Shown: positions 51,082-58,422 of the stretch, piece by piece
Position numbering within the stretch: position 1 is the first letter of the stretch
Layout: each line of letters starts with the position of its first letter
Source: DASXHD01 sp038239005
Lineage (GTDB): Bacteria > Myxococcota_A > Polyangia > Polyangiales > Polyangiaceae
DNA: 64,000 nucleotides
Reading direction: 5' to 3'
Assembly: GCA_038239005.1 (NCBI GenBank)
Contig: JBBSFE010000003.1
Location: 62,001 to 126,000, forward strand
Notes under the pieces: generated by a model
Told to the model about the DNA's origin: nothing
Databases searched by the model: none
The model's input: only the letters and a program-made list of their open reading frames with translations
Translations under genes and position numbers: made by a program

Positions 51082-51638
51082 CGCTCACCTCCCGCGATCA
51101 CGCGCAAGGTAGGCCGCTGGAGATTCACGCCGCTCTTGCGGTCCTCCGAGCGGAGTGCCGTTTCGAGCTGTTGGCGCGCGACGCGCAGACGCGAGTAAAC
51201 CGTGTTCACCGGAAGCGCGAGCGACTCTGCGATTTCGGGTGCCGTCATCTCTTCGATCTCGTGCAGCACGAGCACCGCACGCTTTTCGACGTCGAGTGTG
51301 GCGAGGGCGACGTCGAGTTGGTCGAGGGCTTCGCGGCGTTCAATCATCTCGGGTTGGTCGGCTTCGACGGGCTCGAGGTCTTGGGCGAGGCCGCCATCCA
51401 CGTCCTCGGGATGCCGGCGCCGATGGCGTCTCCACTCGCTCGCGACTCGAAGCACGATCTGAAACAACCAAGCGCGCGGTCCATGCCCGCGTTCTTCGTA
51501 AGTTGCGAGCCGGCGATGGGCGACGACGAAAACTTCTTGAACGCGATCTTCGACGTCGGCTGGGGCTACGCCTAGGCGGCGCAAGTTACGCCACACGAAC
51601 GCGACATGATCATCGTAAAGCGACCGGAACTCCGTCAC
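51078..51638 (-). CDS. ECF RNA polymerase sigma factor
   Basis: A 186-residue sigma-70 family factor of the extracytoplasmic-function type. Region 2 includes RDRVQEVFVVAHRRLATY-like DVEDRVQEVFVVAHRRL, and region 4 has EEMTAPEIAESLALPVNTVY followed by SRLRVARQQLETAL for the -35 recognition helix. It starts at GTG 51638 with GGAGG eight bases upstream; the longer frame to 51872 is in the neighbouring gene. Its start overlaps the stop of the repeat-containing outer-membrane gene (GTGA), and its stop overlaps the anti-sigma gene (ATGA). Likely responds to envelope stress. Confidence 0.93.
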   Translation of the reverse strand: MTEFRSLYDDHVAFVWRNLRRLGVAPADVEDRVQEVFVVAHRRLATYEERGHGPRAWLFQIVLRVASEWRRHRRRHPEDVDGGLAQDLEPVEADQPEMIERREALDQLDVALATLDVEKRAVLVLHEIEEMTAPEIAESLALPVNTVYSRLRVARQQLETALRSEDRKSGVNLQRPTLRVIAGGER

Positions 51639-52576
51639 CGCAGCCTCCAAGTGAATCCTAGCTCGGCTCTCATCGAGAGCAATCCGATTGAGTTGGCGTC
51701 GCCCGTGTGGACGACGTTGAAATTCGCGATTCCGCGCACTTCGACCGACAAAGCGCTGGCCAAATCGCCGCGAAGGCCAATCGTGGGACCAAACGCGAAC
51801 ATGCCATCGACGAGGTGGTCGATCGAGCCGATGAGCACGTGGTCGATGACGCCAAGCTCCGTTCCCGCGCATGCGTCGAGCAAGAGACCGCGATGTTCCA
51901 CGTAGTTTCCTGGAATACGCACGCAGGCGTCGACACGCCCTGCGAAATACGACGCCGACGCCGTTTGGCCGATGAGCGCGGCGCCCATCAAAGCAGGTCG
52001 CAAGAAAAACGAGCGCGTGAGCTCGACAAGGACGAACGCGGCGCCGCCCACGAATGCCGCGTCGCCGGTCGTGAGTGGCGAGTTGCCAAGCGTGCCGCTC
52101 GCGCCAACTTCGATCGCGTGTTTCGGAGCAGGAACACCCGCGTCGGCGAGCCCTTCACCGCCGATGATGGGCGGAGCGGGGTTCGCGTTGGCGTTTGCGT
52201 TGGCGTTTGCGTTGGCGTTTGCGTTTGCGTTTGCGTTGACGTTCGCGTTGGCGTTTGTAGCCGGGTGCGCTTTGGCTTTGGCGACTTCCGCATCGAGCAC
52301 GAGCCCCGCCCACACGCCGAGCGCCGAGATGACACCCGCGCAGCGATCCGCGGAGGTCGAATCGATTTCGCGATGGGCCACCGCGTTGCCTTGCGCGTCG
52401 TCGAGGTTGGCGGTGACGATCACGTGGGCGCCGCGACGCTCGTCGAACACGCGGAGACGCCACCCGGCAGCGGGCGCCAGGCTGCCGCCAAGGGCTTCAC
52501 GAAGTGCGTCTTGGGCCTGCTCCAGGTTGGCGCACACGTCGTGTGCGTCCACCACTACAGCCGGCGGGGTGTCCAC
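51635..52576 (-). CDS. Outer-membrane-type protein with Asn-Ala repeat linker, start uncertain
   Basis: At least 313 residues from GTG 52576. An N-terminal domain (AVVVDAHDVCANLEQAQDAL, GWRLRVFDERRGAHVIV) is joined by 13 Asn-Ala/Val/Thr pairs to a C-terminal barrel-like part with AELGFTWRLR at the end, typical of outer-membrane proteins. No signal peptide is visible in this frame; upstream residues (open to 52702) overlap the beta-propeller gene and are not signal-like. A frameshift or a missing true start is possible. Its stop overlaps the sigma-factor start (GTGA), so it belongs to the same transcript. Confidence 0.6.
   Translation of the reverse strand: MDTPPAVVVDAHDVCANLEQAQDALREALGGSLAPAAGWRLRVFDERRGAHVIVTANLDDAQGNAVAHREIDSTSADRCAGVISALGVWAGLVLDAEVAKAKAHPATNANANVNANANANANANANANANANPAPPIIGGEGLADAGVPAPKHAIEVGASGTLGNSPLTTGDAAFVGGAAFVLVELTRSFFLRPALMGAALIGQTASASYFAGRVDACVRIPGNYVEHRGLLLDACAGTELGVIDHVLIGSIDHLVDGMFAFGPTIGLRGDLASALSVEVRGIANFNVVHTGDANSIGLLSMRAELGFTWRLR
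52181..52258. repeat. Thirteen six-base tandem repeats, coding for Asn-Ala pairs
   Basis: Thirteen head-to-tail hexamers of the form GTTNGC (mostly GTTTGC and GTTGGC) fill 52181-52258. On the minus strand they encode 13 pairs of Ala, Val or Thr with Asn inside the outer-membrane protein. Gain or loss of units keeps the frame, so the linker length could vary between strains. Confidence 0.9.
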
Positions 52577-52607
52577 ACATCGATCATGGCCGGAAGTACC
52601 GAATCCG

Positions 52608-53651
52608 TCACGGAATTGCTGTCGCCACGCACCTGCCGCGAGGCATCGCGCGGATCTTCGCGAGCGTTTCTTGCGGGTGCCCGCCGCTGCCAACGATTCC
52701 AACGAGATACACGTGATTGTCGCACCACCCCGTGACCGCTACGCGGCGGCCTCCCGGCATCACCACGATGCCGCTCCCGCGCTCCATCCCGGGAACAGCG
52801 TAGGTCGTCGCCGTCCAGTCGGCGGTGTCGACGATGGAGACGCTGTTCGTGTCCCCGTAATCTGCAGAATACACGTATTTTCCGTCGCGTGAGACGTCGA
52901 TGCTCTTGGGCGATTTGCCGACCTGCACCATGTGCGTGACGCGCTCGCTTGGGCCCGTGAGGTCGAGCGCCCAGAGCTGCGAGTCGTGGTAGCAGCTCAA
53001 ATACATCGTGTGCTCGTCGGGTGAGAGCACGAGGTGCCGCGGAATCGGGCACACGGCGAGCGTGTAGTTTTGCGCGAAGCCCGCACCGTGAAAAACATCG
53101 ATCGTGGAGCCGTCGAAGTTTGCGACGTAGAGCGAGCCTGCCGTGGTGAGCACCATGCCGCGCGGATGAACGCCGGCCGGATGCGTTCGTACGGTGACGC
53201 CGCGCGCGAGATCGATCTCGCTGACCGAGTTGCCGTTCCAGTTCGCGGCGAAGAGCGTTTTCTGATCCGTGCTGAGCGCGAGAATTTTCGGATGCAGCCC
53301 GACTTGGATTTCGCGCGTCACGCGGCGCGAGTGCGTGTCGATGATCTGCACGCTGTCGCGGGTGAAGTTCGACGCATAGAGCGTCTTGCCGTCGGGCGAG
53401 AGAATGCTCTCGACGACGATGCCTGGCACGTCGATGTCGGCAATCGGCGCGAGCGACGTGGCGTCGTAGATCGACACGTTCTTGCCGTTCGCTTGCCCGA
53501 AATTCGTGACATAGAGGCGCGTCCCGTCGGGCGAAACCGCAACGCCTTTGGGCATGGATCCCGTCGCCGCGACCTCTTGAACCTCGAGCTGCGGCGCCGC
53601 ATGCGCGCTCGTCGCTAGGAACATCGCGGCAGCCGCGACAGCGACTCTCAC
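52608..53651 (-). CDS. Secreted YncE-like beta-propeller protein
   Basis: A 347-residue exported protein (signal AVAAAAMFLATSAHA, cut before APQLE) made of repeated beta-propeller strands. Examples are SMPKGVAVSPDGTRLYVTNF, ESILSPDGKTLYASNFTRDS and HLVLSPDEHTMYLSCYHDSQ, the YncE/Lgl2-type six- or seven-bladed propeller. Such proteins bind proteins or nucleic acids; no catalytic residue is evident. It starts at GTG 53651, overlapping the transglycosylase stop (GTGA). The stop at 52608 is 32 bases before the likely start of the repeat-bearing gene. Confidence 0.83.
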   Translation of the reverse strand: MRVAVAAAAMFLATSAHAAPQLEVQEVAATGSMPKGVAVSPDGTRLYVTNFGQANGKNVSIYDATSLAPIADIDVPGIVVESILSPDGKTLYASNFTRDSVQIIDTHSRRVTREIQVGLHPKILALSTDQKTLFAANWNGNSVSEIDLARGVTVRTHPAGVHPRGMVLTTAGSLYVANFDGSTIDVFHGAGFAQNYTLAVCPIPRHLVLSPDEHTMYLSCYHDSQLWALDLTGPSERVTHMVQVGKSPKSIDVSRDGKYVYSADYGDTNSVSIVDTADWTATTYAVPGMERGSGIVVMPGGRRVAVTGWCDNHVYLVGIVGSGGHPQETLAKIRAMPRGRCVATAIP

Positions 53652-54295
53652 GACCCGACGCTCGCCTCGACCACGTCCGAGATCGTGCGGTAGCGGCGGT
53701 AGAAGTTGTTCACCTTCACGACGTAGTTGCGCGTTTGCTCGAATGGCGGGATGCCACCGTGGCGCATGACCGCTTCGGGGCCTGCGTTGTACGCCGCGAC
53801 CGTCAGCGAGAGATCGCCGTTGAAGGCGTTCGCGAGAATGCGGAGGAGGCGCACGCCGCCGAAAATGTTTTCGCGAGGGTTGTCGATGTCGCGGACTTGC
53901 ATGCGCTCGGCCGTCTCCGGCATGAGCTGCATGAGCCCGCGCGCACCGGACACGCTGACGGCGCGAGGGTCGTAGTCGCTCTCGACTTTGATGACCGCGC
54001 GAACGAGCTGCTCGGGGATTTGATAGAGCGTGGCGGCCTGGCGGATCCACTCGTCGTAACGCGTGAAACGCGCGGGATCGTGATCGCTCGGCGCGACGAT
54101 GGGCATGCCCGTGCGCGTGACGTTTCCGCCGCGTACGAGGAGCTTCGCATTGACCCCATGGGGCACCGTATTGACGATGTGCACCACGCCATCGGCGTCC
54201 GTGTACTGGTAGATGTCCGCGGCAGCCACGCTCGGGATGAGAAGCAGCCCAAGCGCAACGGACCGAACGACGGACATTTCGCGTCGATCGTGCAT
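53648..54295 (-). CDS. SLT-type lytic transglycosylase with DUF4124 domain
   Basis: A 215-residue periplasmic peptidoglycan-cutting enzyme. A signal peptide (VVRSVALGLLLIPSVAAA) precedes a DUF4124 domain (IYQYTDADGVVHIVNTVPHG), followed by a lysozyme-like SLT domain with catalytic Glu in VRAVIKVESDYDPRAVS, the conserved GARGLMQLMPETAERM, and SLTVAAYNAGPEAVMRHGG. The ATG at 54295 or an internal one at 54277 starts the protein; an upstream GTG is also possible. It heads the run that ends with the ECF sigma and anti-sigma genes. It is divergent from the TPR-like gene by about 23 bases. Confidence 0.88.
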   Translation of the reverse strand: MHDRREMSVVRSVALGLLLIPSVAAADIYQYTDADGVVHIVNTVPHGVNAKLLVRGGNVTRTGMPIVAPSDHDPARFTRYDEWIRQAATLYQIPEQLVRAVIKVESDYDPRAVSVSGARGLMQLMPETAERMQVRDIDNPRENIFGGVRLLRILANAFNGDLSLTVAAYNAGPEAVMRHGGIPPFEQTRNYVVKVNNFYRRYRTISDVVEASVGS

Positions 54296-54318
54296 CACGG
54301 GCGGGGTACTGTCCAGAA

Positions 54319-54840
54319 ATGCCCGAAACGCACTCCACCTGGTCCGCCGCCTTCGGCGCCGATGGTCTGCAGACGATCGCGCTTCTCGTCGTCGCGGTGG
54401 GCTTTCTCGGGCTCGTTGTCGCGCGCACGTGGCCGCGCATGGGCAAGCGTCGCAACCTGCCGCTCAGCGTCGCGCTCAAGGCCGCACGCGCAAAAATCGA
54501 AGCCGCCAAAACGGACGCAGCAAAGGCCAACGCGCTCTGTGAAGCCGCTGATGCGTGCGCGCTCGCGTTCGGTCGCAGCGAAGCGGCCGCGTCGTATTAC
54601 CTCCGTGCGATGCGCATCGTTCCGACGTCGGCCGAGCTCGTCGAGCGCGCGTGCAAAGGTCTCGAGCATCGCCCGCGCGCGCTCGAGTCGCTCCTCTGGC
54701 GGAAGCTCGGCTCCGACGCTGAGCCGACCAAAGCGGTGACCGTCGCGGCGCTACGCGGCCTCGCTTCTGTCTACGCGGCGCGCCCGAGGCACGGCGCACG
54801 CGCGCGAGCCGTACAAAACATTTTGAGCGCCCTCGAGTGA
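54319..54840 (+). CDS. Single-helix protein with helical repeat region, unknown
   Basis: A 173-residue protein with an N-terminal membrane helix (about 18-36, LQTIALLVVAVGFLGLVVA), a basic turn, then an Ala-rich helical region (VALKAARAKIEAAKTDAAKA, ALCEAADACALAFGRSEAA) that looks like TPR or half-TPR repeats. No family is recognised. It is transcribed away from the transglycosylase operon and 40 bases before the antitoxin gene. Confidence 0.65.
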   Translation: MPETHSTWSAAFGADGLQTIALLVVAVGFLGLVVARTWPRMGKRRNLPLSVALKAARAKIEAAKTDAAKANALCEAADACALAFGRSEAAASYYLRAMRIVPTSAELVERACKGLEHRPRALESLLWRKLGSDAEPTKAVTVAALRGLASVYAARPRHGARARAVQNILSALE

Positions 54841-54880
54841 CCGGCTTGACGCGTGAAGACGCTCATGGCTAGATGTAGCC

Positions 54881-55126
54881 ATGAGGTCCGTGAAGATCGC
54901 GACGCTGAAGGACCAGCTCTCGAGTCACCTTCGCGCGGTGGAGCGCGGCGCGTCCTTCGTGGTGACCGATCGCGATCGCCCGGTCGCGCACCTCGTTCCG
55001 GTGCCGGAAGAAGACGGCTTCGATCTCATGCCCGCGGACAAACCCTTCAGAGCACGGACCTTCCGCGCCGCGCGCAAGAAAACCAATTCCCTCGCGCTAC
55101 TGCTGAAAGAACGCGGCGTCCGGTGA
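54881..55126 (+). CDS. Phd/YefM-type antitoxin
   Basis: An 81-residue antitoxin: the N-terminal SVKIATLKDQLSSHLRAVER and FVVTDRDRPVAHLVPVPE match the Phd/YefM DNA-binding fold, which neutralises its toxin and represses its own operon. The C-terminal half (ADKPFRARTFRAARK) is the toxin-binding part. The PIN toxin gene follows after four bases, so this is a complete toxin-antitoxin module. It lies between unrelated genes, in keeping with transfer. Confidence 0.88.
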   Translation: MRSVKIATLKDQLSSHLRAVERGASFVVTDRDRPVAHLVPVPEEDGFDLMPADKPFRARTFRAARKKTNSLALLLKERGVR

Positions 55127-55130
55127 CACG

Positions 55131-55541
55131 GTGAACGTGTATGTCGACACGTCCGTACTTCTTCGCGTGGTGCTCGGTGAACCGGGACGATTGAAGGCGT
55201 GGTCGCGCATCCGTTATGCGGCCTCGAGCGAGCTGATTCGAGTCGAAGCCATGCGCACGCTCGATCGCGCCAGGCTCGCCGGCCTGCTCGACGACGACGA
55301 GGTCGCCGAGCGGCACGAAGCGACCGAGGCCCTCCTCGCGACGTTCGATCTCGTCGCGCTTGATCGACGCATTCTCCGGCGCGCGGCCGCCCCACTCTCG
55401 ACGACCTTGGGAACTCCCGACGCGATTCACCTCGCGAGCGCGTGTTCGCTTCGGACGCGCCTGCCCGACCTGCGACTCGCGACGCACGACGAAGCCCTGT
55501 CGACCGCAGCGCGTGCGGTGGGCCTCCCCGTCGTTCGTTGA
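55131..55541 (+). CDS. vapC: PIN-domain ribonuclease toxin (VapC-like)
   Basis: A 136-residue PIN-domain RNase toxin. The acidic active-site residues are Asp 6 (VYVDTSVLLRV), Glu 39 (LIRVEAMRTLD), Asp 97 (GTPDAIHLASA) and Asp 120 (LATHDEAL), the full VapC set. It starts at GTG 55131. With the antitoxin gene before it, it forms a type II module. It abuts the opposite-strand lipoprotein gene. The target RNA cannot be told from sequence. Confidence 0.9.
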   Translation: MNVYVDTSVLLRVVLGEPGRLKAWSRIRYAASSELIRVEAMRTLDRARLAGLLDDDEVAERHEATEALLATFDLVALDRRILRRAAAPLSTTLGTPDAIHLASACSLRTRLPDLRLATHDEALSTAARAVGLPVVR

Positions 55542-55877
55542 TCACTCAGAAGCGGCGTCGGTCGATGCGGCGTCGTCGGAGGCATCCGTGTCTGGCGGCG
55601 CGACGTTCGTACATTCCCACGCCGCTTGGCAGCTCGGGGCTTGGCCCATGCAGTCGAGCGAGTTGCCGAGTGATGTGTCGCAGTAGCCGCCCGCTTCGTC
55701 GTCGGTGCAGTCGGACGTTGGCGCATAACCACAAAGCTTCGTCAGGCGCTCGCAGACCTGCGCGCAGGTCGGGTTGGCGATCGGCGCGACTTGCGAGCCA
55801 TCGATGTTGGGGTTGTCCTTGCACGCGGCAATCAACACGAGCGCTCCGAGCCACCTCATCACGCGTGAGCATATCAT
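55542..55877 (-). CDS. Small Cys-rich lipoprotein
   Basis: A 111-residue lipoprotein (signal VMRWLGALVLIAAC, lipobox IAAC) with an even set of cysteines (CAQVCERLTKLCGYA, CDTSLGNSLDCMGQAPSC) and an acidic Asp/Ala/Ser tail. The ATG at 55877 overlaps the CPBP-protease stop (ATGA), so it ends the six-gene run that includes gltX. An internal ATG at 55859 is also possible. Function unknown. Confidence 0.7.
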   Translation of the reverse strand: MICSRVMRWLGALVLIAACKDNPNIDGSQVAPIANPTCAQVCERLTKLCGYAPTSDCTDDEAGGYCDTSLGNSLDCMGQAPSCQAAWECTNVAPPDTDASDDAASTDAASE

Positions 55878-56989
55878 GATGACGACGGCATCACGCGCTG
55901 CAGCGCGCCGCGAAGCACCCGCCAGCGCATCGCGATCACGATGGCGATCATCGTCAGCGCAAACAGCAGCAAAAATAGCTTCACGCCGCGCTCGGTGACG
56001 ACCTGGGGCGCGACCGTCGTCGGAAAACCGTGCGGCTCCTCGCTGGGCCAAAACGTGTGCGGCAGCTGATTGCGATGACTCAGCGCGAGCCAGTCCATCA
56101 TCCCGGCCACCGTCACGTGAACCAAAAAACCTTGGTAGATGCTCTTCGTCTTCATGCTGAGCGAGCCAAGCGCGATGCCCGCGACGATCGCACCGCTCGC
56201 TTCGAGGTACGGCTTTCCGTAGTGGATCATGCAGTACGGAACGGCCATCGCGAAGATCGCGCCCGACCCGAAGCTCTTACGAAGAACGCCGAGCCAGAAC
56301 CCGCGGAAGAACATTTCGAGCGCGAAGAACTGGATGAAATAAATCGCCTCCCACATGAGGAAATCAAACCAGCTCCGCGACGCCTGTTTGTAGAACGGAT
56401 AATAATTTCCGAAATCCGGCTGCGCGCTCACGACGAGCATTGCGGGCACGACGATGGCGAGAAAGAGCGCGTAGATCCACGCGTGCTCGAAGAAGCCTTT
56501 CGTGCGTAGCCCGAGGTCGAGCAGCGAGTCTTTTCGGAAGAGCGCTTTGTAAACCGGGAACGGCACGAGCACGTACCCGGCGACGCGCGCGAACACCCAC
56601 CAGCCGAACCCCCAGAGGTCGGCGTACTTGAAGTAGTGGAGCGCTTGGTGGTGGTTCTGATCGAACGCGATGAGCTTCGGGGCGACCGTCTCGTCGAAGT
56701 ACCCGCGACCGCCGTAGTACTCCTGCATCGTCAGCACGACGGCGCAAATCACGAGCGCTAGAAACGGGCGACGATCGAATTCGCCGCGCGCGAGCATCTC
56801 GCCGCGGTGCTTCTGCGCTTCTTCGTCGAGCTCGCGCCACGTCTTTCGGAAAAAGAAGTAGAGCGCCGGCAAAATGACGACGAGCGCCACAATCGGAAAG
56901 AGCGGCTTCGTCGCCGTCATGAATGCTTCGAGGCCTGTCGGCTCGGGAGCGATGGGCTGCCCCATGAGGGCCGGCATCAGCGAAATCAC
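55874..56989 (-). CDS. CPBP-family intramembrane metalloprotease
   Basis: A 371-residue multi-pass protein. The CPBP/Abi motifs are Glu 225 and Arg 229 (ALEMFFRGFWLG), His 256 (YCMIHYGKP) and His 291 (VHVTVAGMMDW), spaced as in CAAX-type and bacteriocin-immunity proteases; the usual EExxxR is reduced to one Glu (L-E-M). About eight membrane helices surround them. Some CPBP proteases have been proposed to process MYXO-CTERM tails; no specific link is shown here. It starts at GTG 56989, overlapping the gltX stop (GTGA), and overlaps the next lipoprotein gene (ATGA). Confidence 0.85.
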   Translation of the reverse strand: MISLMPALMGQPIAPEPTGLEAFMTATKPLFPIVALVVILPALYFFFRKTWRELDEEAQKHRGEMLARGEFDRRPFLALVICAVVLTMQEYYGGRGYFDETVAPKLIAFDQNHHQALHYFKYADLWGFGWWVFARVAGYVLVPFPVYKALFRKDSLLDLGLRTKGFFEHAWIYALFLAIVVPAMLVVSAQPDFGNYYPFYKQASRSWFDFLMWEAIYFIQFFALEMFFRGFWLGVLRKSFGSGAIFAMAVPYCMIHYGKPYLEASGAIVAGIALGSLSMKTKSIYQGFLVHVTVAGMMDWLALSHRNQLPHTFWPSEEPHGFPTTVAPQVVTERGVKLFLLLFALTMIAIVIAMRWRVLRGALQRVMPSSS

Positions 56990-58422
56990 GCCTTGGGTTT
57001 CTCCCCCCGTCCGGGATCACGCGCGTCCGCGAGGGTGGCGCCGCGCGACAAGCGTCGCAGTGTCTCCGATTTTCCGAGCGCCGCAATCACTTCGAAGAGT
57101 CCGGGGCTCGCCGTGCGCCCCGTGAGCGCCACGCGTGCGGGCTGCGCGACATGTTTGATCTCGAGGCCTAGCTCGGCGAGCCAATCGTGCATGCGCGTGT
57201 CGATGGCTTGTGCGTTCCAGCTCGTCATCCCTTCGAGCTGCGCTGCAAGCCCGCGAAGATGGGGTGCCGCATCGGCGACGAGGAATTTCGCCGTTGCCGC
57301 TTCATCCATCACGGGGTCCGAGCGGAAAACGAAGTCGAGTCGATCGGCTGCGTCGATGAACGTCGTCGCGCGCTCGCGTACGAGCGGCACGGCTTCTTTC
57401 GTGGCGGCGAGCGTTGGCGTGAGACCGCGTTGCTCGACGAACGGGAGCAACCGTTTCGCGTAGTCGTCGTCCGGAACGAGTCGTTGCTCTTTCAAGTGCG
57501 CGTGGTTCACGGCCAAGAATTTCTTTGCGTCGAACTTTCCGTCACCGCGACCGCAGGCTTCCCAACCGAAGGCCGCGATGAGCTCGTCCTTCGAGAAAAT
57601 TTCCTGATCGCCATGCGACCAGCCGAATCGTACGAGGTAATTGAGCACGGCATTAGGCGTGTAACCCTGATCGCGATATTCGAGCGCGCTGACGGCGCCG
57701 TGGCGCTTGCTGAGCTTTTCGCCGCTTTGCGCGAGCATCATCGGGAGGTGCGCGAACTCGGGCACGCGCGCGCCGAGCGCTTCGTAAATCATGATTTGCG
57801 GCGGCGTGTTGACCATGTGATCGCGGCCGCGCGCGACGAGCGTGATCTCCATCGACACGTCATCGACGACGGCGCCGAAATTGTAGAGCGGCATCCCGTC
57901 ACTGCGGAGGAGCACGAAATCTTGCTGCGCGGCGTTGGGCGTCGTGATCTCGCCGAAGACCTTGTCGACGTACGTGACCGCGCCTTCGGAGGGCGTTCGA
58001 AATCGCACGACGAACGGTTTGTTGGGCTCGTCGGCTCGATCGCGGCACGTTCCGGGATACCGAAATTGCGCCTTCGGATCTTTTTTCTTCAGCTCCTCGC
58101 GTTGTGCTTCGAGCTCTTCTTTCGTGCAGTAGCAGCGAAAGGCTTTCTTCTCGCGAACGAGGCGCTCGGCGTATTCTTTGTAGATGGCGAGCCGCCCGGT
58201 TTGCACGAACGGGCCTTCGTCCCAATCGAGGCCGAGCCACTCGAGCGAATCGAGGATGGCTTTCTTGCTCGCTTCGGTGCTGCGCTCTTGATCGGTGTCC
58301 TCGATGCGGAGCACGAAGACGCCCTTGGTCTTTCGTGCCCAGAGCCAATTGAAGAGCGCCGTCCGGACGCCGCCGATGTGCAGGTAGCCGGTAGGCGACG
58401 GCGCAAAGCGCACGCGAGTCAT
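56986..58422 (-). CDS. gltX: Glutamyl-tRNA synthetase
   Basis: A 478-residue class I synthetase charging tRNA-Glu. The HIGH motif is HIGGV (residue 15), the KMSKS motif is KLSKRHG, and the zinc-type stretch CYCTKEELEAQ is in the usual place; the anticodon-binding C-terminus is intact. It starts at the ATG 58422 (MTRVRFAPSPTGYLHIG), although an open frame continues upstream. Its start overlaps the stop of the DUF952/DJ-1 gene (ATGA) and its stop overlaps the CPBP-protease start (GTGA), so it is embedded in a coupled operon of envelope genes. Confidence 0.97.
   Translation of the reverse strand: MTRVRFAPSPTGYLHIGGVRTALFNWLWARKTKGVFVLRIEDTDQERSTEASKKAILDSLEWLGLDWDEGPFVQTGRLAIYKEYAERLVREKKAFRCYCTKEELEAQREELKKKDPKAQFRYPGTCRDRADEPNKPFVVRFRTPSEGAVTYVDKVFGEITTPNAAQQDFVLLRSDGMPLYNFGAVVDDVSMEITLVARGRDHMVNTPPQIMIYEALGARVPEFAHLPMMLAQSGEKLSKRHGAVSALEYRDQGYTPNAVLNYLVRFGWSHGDQEIFSKDELIAAFGWEACGRGDGKFDAKKFLAVNHAHLKEQRLVPDDDYAKRLLPFVEQRGLTPTLAATKEAVPLVRERATTFIDAADRLDFVFRSDPVMDEAATAKFLVADAAPHLRGLAAQLEGMTSWNAQAIDTRMHDWLAELGLEIKHVAQPARVALTGRTASPGLFEVIAALGKSETLRRLSRGATLADARDPGRGEKPKA

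Noticed and set aside
52181..52258. CRISPR array
   Set aside because: The units are only six bases with no spacers; they are a coding microsatellite.
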